Shown piece by piece: positions 24,696 through 34,079 of a DNA stretch of 64,000 bases. Under the pieces are notes generated by a model, which saw only the letters and a list, made by a program, of their open reading frames with translations, did no database searches and was not told the DNA's origin. The stretch lies in the NCBI GenBank assembly GCA_017428945.1, contig JAFRPW010000036.1, forward strand, positions 1 to 64,000. Reading direction: 5' to 3'. Every line of letters begins with the position of its first letter. Position 1 is the stretch's first letter. The DNA comes from Bacteroidales bacterium. Lineage in GTDB: Bacteria > Bacteroidota > Bacteroidia > Bacteroidales > UBA932. The translations under genes and the position numbers were made by a program.

Positions 24696-25730
24696 ATGAT
24701 TCCGTGCATAACCAGCAGTAAACTGGAGAGTTTGAAGGCCCTCCTTGACGGCACCGGCAAGGTTTCCGTCATCGCCCACGTCCATCCGGACGGGGATGCT
24801 GCCGGGTCCACGGCAGCTATGTGCCTATACCTGAGGGAGAACCTTGGAAAGGACGCCGCCGTGGTACTGCCGGAAACCCTTCCTGACAGCATCCGGTTCA
24901 TCATGCCGGGCAGCGTTCCGTGCCTGTTCGCGGACAAGAGCCCGGAAGAGGCGGCCGCACGGATAGCGGAAAGCTCGCTCATCGTCCTTCTGGACTGCAA
25001 CGGATTCTCCCGGACGGAGGGCCTGTGCGCCGCCCTGGAGGCATCGGACGCCCCCAAGGTGCTCATAGACCATCACCTGAATCCCCAGCAGCGGCAGTTC
25101 TCCCTGGTGTTCTCCACGCCGGAGATCTCATCGGCAAGCGAGCTCCTGTACTGGATACTGAAAGCCCTGGCCGGGGGGACGGAAAAACTTCCCGCCGCCT
25201 GCCGGACGGCCCTTTGCGCCGGCATGACCACGGACACCAACAACTTTGCCAATTCCGTCTTTCCCTCAACCTTCGCAATGGCGTCGGAGCTCATCGCTTC
25301 CGGGACCGACAGGGACGCAGTCATAGGCCATATCTATCAGGAATACAGGGAAAACCGCATCCGTCTCATGGGGTACATGCAGAGCCGGGAAATGGTGCTA
25401 ACTCCGGATGGAGCGGCCTACATGATCCTCACCAAGGACATCCAGGAGCGCTTCGGCTACCGGGAAGGAGAAACGGAGGGTCTCGTGAACGTCCCGCTCG
25501 CCATCAGGGAAGTCCGCCTGAGCATTCTTCTCACGGAAAAGGAAGACTGCCTCAGGGTATCCGTGCGTTCAAAGAAAGGGACGTCGGCCCAGCAGCTTGC
25601 GGTCCGGTATTTCAATGGCGGAGGACATGAGAACGCCGCCGGCGGAAAGCTGGTTCCCGGACAGGACATCCCGGAGGTAAAAGATGCCCGCAGATACGTA
25701 GAATCCGCACTCAAAGAGTTCCTCGCATGA
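24696..25730 (+). CDS. nrnA: DHH-family phosphoesterase (NrnA-like oligoribonuclease/pAp phosphatase)
   Basis: 344 residues from ATG 24696. Motifs: HVHPDGDAAGS, DCNGFSRTEG, IDHHLNPQ, TDTNNFANSVF, and the DHHA1 substrate motif GGGHENAAGG. These are the manganese-binding and nucleotide-binding parts of bifunctional oligoribonuclease/pAp phosphatases. First gene of an overlapping six-gene operon. Its stop overlaps the following lipoprotein start. Confidence 0.88.
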   Translation: MIPCITSSKLESLKALLDGTGKVSVIAHVHPDGDAAGSTAAMCLYLRENLGKDAAVVLPETLPDSIRFIMPGSVPCLFADKSPEEAAARIAESSLIVLLDCNGFSRTEGLCAALEASDAPKVLIDHHLNPQQRQFSLVFSTPEISSASELLYWILKALAGGTEKLPAACRTALCAGMTTDTNNFANSVFPSTFAMASELIASGTDRDAVIGHIYQEYRENRIRLMGYMQSREMVLTPDGAAYMILTKDIQERFGYREGETEGLVNVPLAIREVRLSILLTEKEDCLRVSVRSKKGTSAQQLAVRYFNGGGHENAAGGKLVPGQDIPEVKDARRYVESALKEFLA

Positions 25731-26269
25731 GAAAAGCCGCCCTCATACTGCTTGCCGCAACAGTTTCCGGCGCCTGCACCCAGCAGGCCCTCCAGACCAC
25801 GTACGACAAGCAGATCACAAATATCGAGAGTTTCATATCGGCCCAGATGAAGGCCGATGGAAGCGCCACGCTCACCCGCACCGGAGGCGCCTACAGACTC
25901 ACCCTCAACGACACCCTGGACCCTGCCCGCGACTCACTTGGATGGAACGGCAGCGTAACACTTGACTACGCCCTGTACGTCCTGACTGGGTCAAGCGTAT
26001 CGGCCCAGAACCTTGTCGCAACAAGCCTTGAGAGCGTAGCCGACGCCGCAGGATGGACGCTCTCCGACAAAAGCCAGTTCCAGAAACTTACGCTGAGCAT
26101 GCAGGACAATCTTCTGGAAGGGCTCAAGATGGGCCTTTACGGCGTACAGCCCCAGGACGAGGCCTACATCCTCTTTACCGGAAAATATGGCTACGGTTCA
26201 CGCGAGCAAGGCACGATTCCTGCAAAGAGTGCCCTGGTCTATCACGTTTGGATTGATTCAATAGAATAA
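25727..26269 (+). CDS. FKBP-like lipoprotein
   Basis: 180 residues with a lipoprotein signal (GAC, Cys17). The C-terminal part (LLEGLKMGLYGVQPQDEAYILF, then GYGSREQGTIPAKSALVYHVWI) follows the end of an FKBP prolyl isomerase domain. The active-site aromatic residues are poorly preserved, so it may be a chaperone rather than an enzyme. It overlaps both neighbours by 4 and 1 bases. Confidence 0.65.
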   Translation: MRKAALILLAATVSGACTQQALQTTYDKQITNIESFISAQMKADGSATLTRTGGAYRLTLNDTLDPARDSLGWNGSVTLDYALYVLTGSSVSAQNLVATSLESVADAAGWTLSDKSQFQKLTLSMQDNLLEGLKMGLYGVQPQDEAYILFTGKYGYGSREQGTIPAKSALVYHVWIDSIE

Positions 26270-27315
26270 TGAAAAAACTCATCATACCCATTGTGTGCAT
26301 CCTTACCGCAGGATGCGTCACCAACAACACCCTTTCTACCGGAGAACAGGCAAAGGAATACCTGGAACTATGGATGCAGAAGTGGAACAAGGATAACGGA
26401 AAGGACGTCCAGCCAACGGACATGGGCCTGTACATCCTTGAGGACATACCCGGTCCCGCTGCAGCAGACCTTTGGAGCAGCGACAGCAAGTACTGCTATG
26501 CAGAGGTCACTATCCGCACCCTGAGCGGAACCGTTTCCGCAACGGACAGCGAAGACATCGCCAAGCAGCTGGGAACTTATTCCAAGACAACTTATTACGG
26601 GCCAAAGGTCTTCATGGTGGGAGAGGGCATAAGCAATGCCGGAGTGGACGAGGCCCTCAAGGGAATGCGTCTTGGCGGAAAGCGCACCGTGGTGGTGCCG
26701 GCCTGGCTTATGACCAACAGCAGGTACAGTTCCGCAGAAAAGTATATTGCCGCATGCACGTCATCGTCCCACTACATTTATACCATATCCCTGAGTGAGC
26801 AGTTTCAGGACGTGACCGAGTGGGAAAAGGCAAAGATTGCCCAATATGTAAAAGCTCATTTCCCCGGCGCAACCGCTACCGTGATGCCCGGCTCCGAAGA
26901 AGGGGCCGAGGCCGATGGAACATTCTGGTTCATATCGGACGTAAGCGGATTCAAGGACGATGACAAGCGTTCGGAAACGTCTTCGGACTTCAAGGTAAAC
27001 TATACCGGCAGCCTCCTCAGCGGGACGGTCTTCGACACTTCCGTGCAGAAAACCGCCATCGACAACGACATCTACGATGCCTCCAGTAGCTACGTTCCTC
27101 TCTCCGTGGCATTTGCCGGCAATTGGTCCGATATCAGCATAAACGGCACATCGTTCGTGGACGGGTTCAAGGCCGGTGTTTCCCTGATGTGGTGGTCCGG
27201 CCAGAAAGCCACCGTCATATTCACGTCCAGCCACGGCTACTCCAGCACTTCAAAGCCGGCCATTCCGGCATACAGCCCGCTGGTATTTGAACTGGAGCTT
27301 GTTCCCAAGGAGTAG
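26269..27315 (+). CDS. lipoprotein with two FKBP-like domains
   Basis: 348 residues with lipobox TAGC (Cys16). Domain one (about 75-180) has GVDEALKGMRLGGKRTVVVPAW; domain two (about 240-345) has VNYTGSLLSGTVFDTS, FVDGFKAG and the PAYSPLVFELELV ending, which is a fuller FKBP match. It probably assists folding of exported proteins. It follows another FKBP-like lipoprotein without a gap, suggesting gene duplication. Confidence 0.75.
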   Translation: MKKLIIPIVCILTAGCVTNNTLSTGEQAKEYLELWMQKWNKDNGKDVQPTDMGLYILEDIPGPAAADLWSSDSKYCYAEVTIRTLSGTVSATDSEDIAKQLGTYSKTTYYGPKVFMVGEGISNAGVDEALKGMRLGGKRTVVVPAWLMTNSRYSSAEKYIAACTSSSHYIYTISLSEQFQDVTEWEKAKIAQYVKAHFPGATATVMPGSEEGAEADGTFWFISDVSGFKDDDKRSETSSDFKVNYTGSLLSGTVFDTSVQKTAIDNDIYDASSSYVPLSVAFAGNWSDISINGTSFVDGFKAGVSLMWWSGQKATVIFTSSHGYSSTSKPAIPAYSPLVFELELVPKE

Positions 27316-27318
27316 CCC

Positions 27319-28722
27319 ATGGCCGCAAGCAACGCAATTCCTACAGAACTGGGCACCAAGCCCATCGGCACACTTCTGCGCCAGTACGCCGTCCCTGGTA
27401 TCATTGCCATGACGGCATCGTCCCTGTACAACATGGTGGACAGCATCTACATCGGGCATATCCCGGAGGTGGGTTCCCTTTCCATGGCAGGCCTGGCGGT
27501 CACCTTTCCGCTGATGAACATCTCCACCGCCTTCGGCACCCTGGTGGGCGTGGGAGCGGCCACGATGATTTCCGTGCTGCTTGGCCAGAAGAACTACAAG
27601 GCGGCGGAAAAGGTACTGTGCAACGACGTCACCCTTAACCTCATCACGGGCTTTGTCTTCACCTTCGTCACCCTCGTGTGGATGGATCCCATCCTGAGGT
27701 TCTTCGGCGCCACGGAGGCATCCCTCCCCTTTGCCCGGAACTACATGTTCTACATAGCCTTAGGCAATGCCGTGACGCATCTGTACTTTGGCCTCAACGC
27801 AATAGTGCGGTCGTCCGGGAATCCCAAACTGGCAATGGGGCTGACGCTTTTCACGGTCATTTCAAACGCAATACTGGATCCAATATTCATATTCGTGCTG
27901 GGGCTTGGGATCAGGGGCGCGGCGCTTGCCACGGTGCTGTGCCAGACCATGTCCCTGTGCTATACGCTGTGGTATTTCCTGGACCAGAAGAAGTTCCTGC
28001 ACCTTCCCCGTTCCATACACATTTTCCGGGTAGACTGGAGGATAGCCAAAGACTCGCTGGCAATAGGCATGGGGCCGTTCCTCATGAACCTTGCAAGCTG
28101 CATAGTGGTGCTGTTTATCAACCAGCAGCTGGTGAAATGGGGCGGAGACCTTGCCCTGGGGGCTTACGGAATTGTGAACCGCATCACTTTCCTCTTCGTG
28201 ATGATAGTGATGGGATTCAACCAGGGAATGCAGCCCATTGCCGGATACAACTACGGCGCCAGGCAGTATGGAAGAGTTAAGGAAGTCTTCGTCAAAACCG
28301 CAATGTGGGGCACTCTGGTGTGCACATTCGGCTTCATAGTATCCGTCTTCCTTGCCCGCCCCGCAGCCGCCATCTTCACCAACGACCCCGCCCTGGAAGA
28401 CATGGCCGCACGCGGACTTCGCATGATGAACTGCGTCTTCCCCATAGTGGGGTTCCAGATGGTCACGACAAACCTCTTCCAGTGCCTGGGAATGGTGAAA
28501 AAAAGCATTTTCCTCTCTCTTTCAAGACAGCTTCTTTTCCTTCTTCCCTGCATCTACATCCTTCCGGACATACTTCAGAGCGAGGCCGGCATCTGGTACA
28601 GTTTCCCTATTTCGGATACCGTATCGTCCATAATAACCGCGCTGTTCGGCCTGGACCTTGTACGCAAACTCAACAAACTCAAGGACGGTGACGACCCGTC
28701 CATCCTTGGAGGACAGATATGA
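27319..28722 (+). CDS. MATE-family multidrug/sodium antiporter
   Basis: 467 residues, about twelve helices in two halves. Typical MATE segments: PLGTLLRQYAVPGIIAMTASSLYNMVDSIYIGH-like start, GVGAATMISVLLGQ, and FNQGMQPIAGYNYGA in the second half. Exports cationic compounds in exchange for Na+ or H+. Fourth gene of the nrnA operon; ATGA overlap with the kinase-like gene. Confidence 0.9.
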   Translation: MAASNAIPTELGTKPIGTLLRQYAVPGIIAMTASSLYNMVDSIYIGHIPEVGSLSMAGLAVTFPLMNISTAFGTLVGVGAATMISVLLGQKNYKAAEKVLCNDVTLNLITGFVFTFVTLVWMDPILRFFGATEASLPFARNYMFYIALGNAVTHLYFGLNAIVRSSGNPKLAMGLTLFTVISNAILDPIFIFVLGLGIRGAALATVLCQTMSLCYTLWYFLDQKKFLHLPRSIHIFRVDWRIAKDSLAIGMGPFLMNLASCIVVLFINQQLVKWGGDLALGAYGIVNRITFLFVMIVMGFNQGMQPIAGYNYGARQYGRVKEVFVKTAMWGTLVCTFGFIVSVFLARPAAAIFTNDPALEDMAARGLRMMNCVFPIVGFQMVTTNLFQCLGMVKKSIFLSLSRQLLFLLPCIYILPDILQSEAGIWYSFPISDTVSSIITALFGLDLVRKLNKLKDGDDPSILGGQI

Positions 28723-29327
28723 TGAATACCATTATCAACATAGGCCGCAGCTTCGGCAGCGGCGGCGGATATGTGGGGCAGGCCATCGGCCGCAAACTGG
28801 GCATCCCGGTATACGACAACGAGCTCATTTCCAAGGCCGCTGAAGAAAAAGGCTACTCCAAAAGCCTCTTTGCCGGTGAGGAAAAGCGCAGCCTGTTCTC
28901 CGTCTCCAGTTTCTTTGCATCGGGCCGCCTGAGCCACCTGGACAGCGGGTATGTGAACGACAACGTCATGTTCCAGATCCAGAGCGAGGTGATCCGTTCC
29001 ATCGCAGAGGCCGGCGACGCCGTAATCATCGGCAGATGTGCCGATTATATCCTCCGGGACATGAAATGCCTGGACGTGTTCGTCTGCGCACCAATGGACT
29101 TCCGCATCAAGAGGCTCGTGGAAAACGAAGGCCTGTCTCCGGAAGAAGCCGAAGCCCTCATGCGCCGCAAGGACCGCACCCGCGAGACCTACTACAACTA
29201 CTACACCTTCGGGAACTGGGGCCAGGCATCCAACTACGACCTCTGCATAGACAGTTCCATCCTTGGCATCGAAGGCACCGCCGATTTCATCATCGACTTC
29301 GGCAGAAAGGCCGGGATAGTCAAGTGA
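28719..29327 (+). CDS. cytidylate kinase-like protein (Cytidylate_kin2 type)
   Basis: 202 residues. The P-loop is GRSFGSGGGYVGQAI, where the usual lysine of GxxGxGK is absent, as is common in this group. IIGRCADYIL, RIKRLVENEGLS and RRKDRTRETYYNYY follow family lines. The members' substrate is not settled. A second ATG lies at 28722. Its stop overlaps the next gene's GTG. Confidence 0.78.
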   Translation: MMNTIINIGRSFGSGGGYVGQAIGRKLGIPVYDNELISKAAEEKGYSKSLFAGEEKRSLFSVSSFFASGRLSHLDSGYVNDNVMFQIQSEVIRSIAEAGDAVIIGRCADYILRDMKCLDVFVCAPMDFRIKRLVENEGLSPEEAEALMRRKDRTRETYYNYYTFGNWGQASNYDLCIDSSILGIEGTADFIIDFGRKAGIVK

Positions 29328-30595
29328 GGGCAGGAAAGTTCATACTCATCCTCTTAGGGGCGGCGGCACTCATAGCCGCCTTTCCGTTTATTGTGCGCGG
29401 AAGGGGCGAAAAAGAGGCCGTGGCAGCTCCTGCATACGTTCAGGACCTCAACGCGGCCATCGTGAACGAGGACATTCCCGAGCTCCGGGCCCTGGACCAT
29501 GCCGTAGACTCCTTCATGAACTTCTGGGCCCTCAAGGGCGCCTCCCTTGCCATTATGCGAAACGATTCCCTCCTCTACGCCAAAGGTTACGGGAAGGCCG
29601 ATCCCTCCACTCCCATGACGCCCGGCACCACCATGCGCCTGGCATCGGTCTCGAAGCTTCTCACCGCCGTCGGGATAATGAAACTGCAGGAGGAAGGGAA
29701 GCTGATGCTGGAAACGCCGGTGTTCGGGCCGTTCGGGGTGCTGAACGAGTACGATCCCTTTATCAAGGACAGCAATTACTATCTCATTACGGTAGAGCAC
29801 CTTCTGCGCCACCAGGCGGGGTTTTCCGTGCGTGGCGGGGACGTGATGTTCTCTACCCTTACCTTCATGCGCAACTGGGGTCTCAGCGAGCCCCCCACCC
29901 CTCGGCTTGTGGTGGAAAAACAGCTTGGCCGAAGGCTGGCTTTCGAGCCCGGCACGTGGCAGGAGTACTCCAACTTCGGCTTCCTTCTGCTGTCGCTTAT
30001 CATAGAGAAAGTGAGCGGTTTACCCTATGATGAGTACATGCAGGAGCACGTTTTCGGCCCCGCAGGATGCACGCAGTTCCGCATCGGCGGGAACTATCTC
30101 AAGGACCGTCTTCCCGGCGAATCCATGTACTTCATGCAGCCGGACAGCGAGCCCGTTCCTTCCTATGACGGCAAGTATTCCGCAGTAGAAAAGTGTTATG
30201 GAGGGAACGATGTAACCGGCCTCATGGGCGCCGGGGCCTGGACGGCATCGGCCGTAGAGATGGCACGGCTGGTTGGCTGCATCGACGGCCGCGGTCCCAT
30301 GGAAGACATACTTTCCGCCGAGTCCGTGCGCAAAATGACCACATGGTACGATGCCGACACCTTCTCCCTTGGCTGGAACGACACCAAGCCCGACGGCGAA
30401 TGGACCCGCACCGGCTCCTTCTCCGGTACGTCGGCCCTAGTGAAGGTGTACCCGGACGGCGAGTGCTGGGTTTTCATCTCCAACACCTCAGCCTGGCGAG
30501 GTTCCCGCTTCACCAAGAACACCGCCGCCCTCTGCAAGAACCTCCGCCGCCGCTTCTCCCCCTCCCTCCCTTCCCGCAACCTCTTCACCCTGTAG
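29324..30595 (+). CDS. beta-lactamase-fold serine hydrolase
   Basis: 423 residues from a GTG that overlaps the kinase stop (GTGA); no ATG lies near the family start. An N-terminal helix (about 6-24) anchors or exports it. The catalytic SxxK is S108-V-S-K111, the second motif Y215-S-N, and the third RTGSFSG (in place of KTG). This is the class C / AmpH-like group of peptidases and esterases acting on cell-wall peptides or unknown esters. The basic, proline-rich C-terminus ends just before the 51-bp array. Confidence 0.82.
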   Translation: MRAGKFILILLGAAALIAAFPFIVRGRGEKEAVAAPAYVQDLNAAIVNEDIPELRALDHAVDSFMNFWALKGASLAIMRNDSLLYAKGYGKADPSTPMTPGTTMRLASVSKLLTAVGIMKLQEEGKLMLETPVFGPFGVLNEYDPFIKDSNYYLITVEHLLRHQAGFSVRGGDVMFSTLTFMRNWGLSEPPTPRLVVEKQLGRRLAFEPGTWQEYSNFGFLLLSLIIEKVSGLPYDEYMQEHVFGPAGCTQFRIGGNYLKDRLPGESMYFMQPDSEPVPSYDGKYSAVEKCYGGNDVTGLMGAGAWTASAVEMARLVGCIDGRGPMEDILSAESVRKMTTWYDADTFSLGWNDTKPDGEWTRTGSFSGTSALVKVYPDGECWVFISNTSAWRGSRFTKNTAALCKNLRRRFSPSLPSRNLFTL

Positions 30596-30635
30596 CCGTT
30601 TTGCCGTCATCCCCAACCTGATCGGGGGGATCTCA

Positions 30636-31016
30636 TCCACCGATTTGCCGTTTTTGGTGGACAAGTTGGCGTTTCGGCCGGTTTGTCCACGGAAAAGCCG
30701 GGTTTTGGTGGACAAGTTGGCGTTTGGGGCAGTTTATCCACGGAAATGCCGGGTTTTGGTGGACAAGTTGGCGTTTTTGCCGGTTTGTCCACGGAAATGC
30801 CGGGTTTTGGTGGACAAGTTGGCGTTTGGGGCAGTTTATCCACGGAAATGGCGGGTTTTGGTGGACAAGTTGGCGTTTGGGCCGGTTTGTCCACGGAAAT
30901 GCCGGGTTTTGGTGGACAAGTTGGCGTTTTTGCCGGTTTGTCCACGGAAATGCCGGGTTTTGGTGGACAAGTTGGCGTTTTTGCCGGTTTGTCCACGGAA
31001 ATGGCGTTTTTGGTGG
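30636..31016 (+). repeat. 51-bp tandem repeat array (seven units plus half units)
   Basis: Units begin at 30656, 30707, 30758, 30809, 30860, 30911 and 30962, each starting GGTGGACAAGTTGGCGTTT and containing TTGTCCACGGAAA or TTATCCACGGAAA. A half unit precedes (30636-30655) and one base is missing in the last. GTGGACAA and TTGTCCAC form an inverted repeat in each unit. The array fills the gap between the convergent serine-hydrolase and ettA genes. A short copy lies at 15675-15772. Because 51 is divisible by three, long but meaningless reading frames run through it. Confidence 0.93.
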
Positions 31017-31027
31017 ATGGGTGGCGG

Positions 31028-32704
31028 TTATTCCATGAGTTTTTTGTACTTGAAACGCTTGGGCTCAGTGTCTCCAAGGCGCATCTTGCGGTTGGCTTCG
31101 TATTCCTGGTAGTTGCCTTCGAAGAATACCACCTGGCCGTCGCCTTCATATGCCAGGATGTGGGTGGCGATACGGTCCAGGAACCAGCGGTCGTGGGAGA
31201 CCACCACGGCGCAGCCGGCAAAGCTGTCTAGGCCCTCCTCCAGGGCGCGGATGGTGTTCACGTCCACGTCGTTGGTGGGCTCGTCAAGTAGGAGGACGTT
31301 GCCTTCGTCCTTCAGGGTGAGGGCAAGGTGGAGACGGTTGCGCTCGCCGCCGGAGAGCACTCCGCAGAGCTTTTCCTGGTCTGCTCCGGAGAAATTGAAG
31401 CGGGACACCCAGGCACGTGCATTCACGTCGCGGCCTCCCATGCGCACCCACTCCGAATTGCCTGCTATTGTCTCATACACGGTCTTGTCCGGATCAATTG
31501 TGCGGTGCTGCTGGTCTACGTATGAGATCTTTACGGTTTCTCCTATCTCTATTGTGCCGCTGTCCGGCTGCTCCAGGCCCATTATAAGGCGGAACAGCGT
31601 GGTTTTACCCGCTCCGTTAGGGCCTATGACGCCAACTATGCCTGCCGGCGGCAGCTCGAAGCTCAGGTGCTCGAAGAGGAGTTTGTCCCCGTATGCCTTG
31701 GACACATCCGTGAACTTTATGACCTTGTTGCCAAGGTGCGGGCCGTTGGGGATGTAGATTTCCAGGTTGTCTTCCTTCTGCTTTGTGTCTGCCGATGCCA
31801 GTTTCTCGTAAGCGCCCAGACGTGCCTTCTGCTTGGCCTGGCGTGCCTTGGGGGCCATCCGGACCCATTCCAGCTCCCTCTCAAGGGTTTTTCTGCGCTT
31901 GCTTTCAGCCTTCTCTTCCTGGGCGAGGCGCTTTGTCTTCTGGTCCAGCCAGCTGGAGTAGTTGCCCTTCCACGGGATGCCTTCTCCGCGGTCCAGCTCA
32001 AGTATCCAGCCGGCGACGTTATCCAGGAAGTAGCGGTCGTGAGTGACGGCTATCACGGTGCCCTTGTACTGCTGAAGATGTGCCTCCAGCCACTGGATGG
32101 ATTCCGTGTCAAGGTGGTTGGTGGGCTCGTCCAGAAGGAGGACGTCCGGCTCCTGAAGAAGCAGGCGGCAAAGAGCCACGCGGCGGCGTTCACCTCCGGA
32201 GAGTTCCTTTATCTTCTGCTCCGACGGCGGGCACTGAAGCGCATCCAAGGCCCTTTCAAGCTTGGAGTCTATCTCCCAGCCGCCCTTATGGTCTATGAGT
32301 TCAGTGAGTTCTCCCTGGCGTTCTATGAGGCGGTTCATCTCATCATCATCCATGGGTTCCATGAACTTCATGGAAATCTCATTGTATTCCTGCAGGATGT
32401 CCATTATCTCCTGCACACCCTCCTGAACCACTTCCAGCACGGTCTTTTCAGGATCCATCTGCGGCTCCTGCTCCAGATAGCCCACGGAATACCCAGGGGC
32501 CCATACCACTTCTCCCTTATAGGACTTCTCCACGCCGGCAATAATCTTCAGCAGCGTAGACTTACCGGAGCCGTTAAGGCCTATGATACCAATCTTGGCA
32601 CCGTAGAAAAAGCCCAGGTAAATGTCTTTCAGAATTACTTTGTTGTTGTGAGGCAGGGTTTTACCCACTCCCGCCATGGAGAAGATTATCTTTTCGTCGG
32701 CCAT
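31028..32704 (-). CDS. ettA: energy-dependent translational throttle protein EttA (ABC-F)
   Basis: 558 residues with two ABC ATPase domains: Walker A GLNGSGKST and GPNGAGKTT, signatures LSGGERRRVAL and LSGGERNRLHL, and Walker B LLLDEPTNHLD and LLLDEPTNDVD. The linker between them is the ABC-F P-site tRNA-interaction motif region. EttA binds the ribosomal E site and gates entry into elongation according to ADP/ATP. A TATATTTG -7 box lies 17 bases before the ATG. Confidence 0.93.
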   Translation of the reverse strand: MADEKIIFSMAGVGKTLPHNNKVILKDIYLGFFYGAKIGIIGLNGSGKSTLLKIIAGVEKSYKGEVVWAPGYSVGYLEQEPQMDPEKTVLEVVQEGVQEIMDILQEYNEISMKFMEPMDDDEMNRLIERQGELTELIDHKGGWEIDSKLERALDALQCPPSEQKIKELSGGERRRVALCRLLLQEPDVLLLDEPTNHLDTESIQWLEAHLQQYKGTVIAVTHDRYFLDNVAGWILELDRGEGIPWKGNYSSWLDQKTKRLAQEEKAESKRRKTLERELEWVRMAPKARQAKQKARLGAYEKLASADTKQKEDNLEIYIPNGPHLGNKVIKFTDVSKAYGDKLLFEHLSFELPPAGIVGVIGPNGAGKTTLFRLIMGLEQPDSGTIEIGETVKISYVDQQHRTIDPDKTVYETIAGNSEWVRMGGRDVNARAWVSRFNFSGADQEKLCGVLSGGERNRLHLALTLKDEGNVLLLDEPTNDVDVNTIRALEEGLDSFAGCAVVVSHDRWFLDRIATHILAYEGDGQVVFFEGNYQEYEANRKMRLGDTEPKRFKYKKLME

Positions 32705-32721
32705 AGTTAATGCAGTTTCTA

Positions 32722-32752
32722 CAAATATAATAAAACTTTTTTGCTATTTTTG
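32722..32752. promoter_or_regulatory. divergent -7 boxes of ettA (minus) and serine hydrolase (plus)
   Basis: Minus strand TATATTTG (32729-32722) for ettA. Plus strand TATTTTTG (32745-32752) ends 4 bases before ATG 32757, implying a leaderless or nearly leaderless message. Confidence 0.6.
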
Positions 32753-32756
32753 AGTC

Positions 32757-34079
32757 ATGAAACCAAAGAAAGTCCTTGGCATCGCGGGAGCGGTGCTGGC
32801 AGCGGCGGTAATTGGCGGCTGCATTTATCTGAACAGCCTCATGCCCATCATTACGGGCTATGCGGCAAAGAATCTGGCATCGGCAGTGTTCGTGTCCGGA
32901 AGGGACGCAGCGGACGTGGAGGCCCTGGACCTTCACTTCTCCTTCATAAAGTTCGACAGGAACAGGGTAGACTATGACAACAAGACCGTCACCAGCCGCT
33001 TCCTGTGGGCTCACGCCACGGCGGCATACAGGGACGGCTACGGCGTAACCCTCCTCCGCGGAAAAGACAAAAAGGCCTTCCTGGACCAGGAGTACCCCCT
33101 TCCGGAAGAGCCCGGTTACCAGGACTACCTCCAGCCCGGGGACCCCGCTGTCACGGAGCGCCTTGAACCCATCGCCAAAGCATTTGTGGACGATAAAGCC
33201 TACAACGGCACCCCTTTCGCCTTCGTGGTGCTCCACAAAGGCGGCGTGGTGGCGGAGCGCTACCGCCCCGGCATCGGCCCGGACACCCAGCTCCTTAGCT
33301 GGAGCATGGGAAAGAGCTTCACCAACGCCCTTACCGGCATCATGGCAGGGGACGGACTGGTGGACATCGACGCTCCCCTGGGCATCCCCGAGTGGCAGGC
33401 CGACGGCCGCAGCGCCATCACCCTCAAGGACCTCATGCAGATGCAGAGCGGCCTCCAGTGGAACGAGGACTACGGCAACCGCTCGGACGTGAACCTAATG
33501 CTCCACAGGGAGACCGATATGGGCCTCTACGCCATCCAGAAGCCCCTGGAGCACGAGCCCGGGACCTTCTGGTACTACTCCAGCGGCAGCACCAACATAG
33601 TGATGCGCTACCTCCGCGGGAAGTTTGAATCGGACCAGGAGTTCCTTACCTACATGCGCCAGCGCCTGTTTGCCCCGCTGGCCATCGCCAACCCCCATTT
33701 CGAGCCCGATATGAGCGGCACGCCGGTGGGATCGTCCTACCTCTATGTCACCGCCAGGGACTACGCCCGCTTCGGCCAGATGTTCCTGGACGATGGCTGC
33801 ATCTGCGGAAACCGCATCCTCCCGGAAGGCTGGGTGGACTATACCGTCACGCCCGCATCGGCAAGCCATGGCGGCTACGGCGCCTTCTTCTGGCTCAACC
33901 GTAACCACGTATGCCCGGACGTACCCGAGGACATGTACTCCTGCAACGGCCACGACGGCCAGCAAATCTACATCGTCCCTTCAAAAGACCTTGTAGTGGT
34001 CATCCTCGGCTACTCCCCCAAGCCGGACCGCGTAATTGATTTCAACGGACTTCTCAAGGACATTATAGAACAGTTATGA
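32757..34079 (+). CDS. beta-lactamase-fold serine hydrolase
   Basis: 440 residues, one N-terminal membrane helix (about 7-29). The SxxK motif is S183-M-G-K186 in SWSMGKSFTN, the second motif YSSGSTN, and the third GHDGQ. This fits the AmpC/6-aminohexanoate-dimer-hydrolase group of amidases and esterases. It starts an operon with GH2 and glycerophosphodiesterase genes, so it may deacylate a glycan substrate, though this is inference. ATGA overlap with the GH2 gene. Confidence 0.82.
   Translation: MKPKKVLGIAGAVLAAAVIGGCIYLNSLMPIITGYAAKNLASAVFVSGRDAADVEALDLHFSFIKFDRNRVDYDNKTVTSRFLWAHATAAYRDGYGVTLLRGKDKKAFLDQEYPLPEEPGYQDYLQPGDPAVTERLEPIAKAFVDDKAYNGTPFAFVVLHKGGVVAERYRPGIGPDTQLLSWSMGKSFTNALTGIMAGDGLVDIDAPLGIPEWQADGRSAITLKDLMQMQSGLQWNEDYGNRSDVNLMLHRETDMGLYAIQKPLEHEPGTFWYYSSGSTNIVMRYLRGKFESDQEFLTYMRQRLFAPLAIANPHFEPDMSGTPVGSSYLYVTARDYARFGQMFLDDGCICGNRILPEGWVDYTVTPASASHGGYGAFFWLNRNHVCPDVPEDMYSCNGHDGQQIYIVPSKDLVVVILGYSPKPDRVIDFNGLLKDIIEQL

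Noticed and set aside
30636..31016. CRISPR array
   Set aside because: The whole 51-bp period is conserved with no unique spacers, and no cas genes are present. The same applies to the 52-bp array at 5757-5992.
30607..31231. Long repetitive reading frames on both strands that would encode 17-residue repeat proteins
   Set aside because: They arise because the 51-bp unit is divisible by three. There is no promoter or start context, they cross into ettA in antisense or run off its end, and several frames are open at once.
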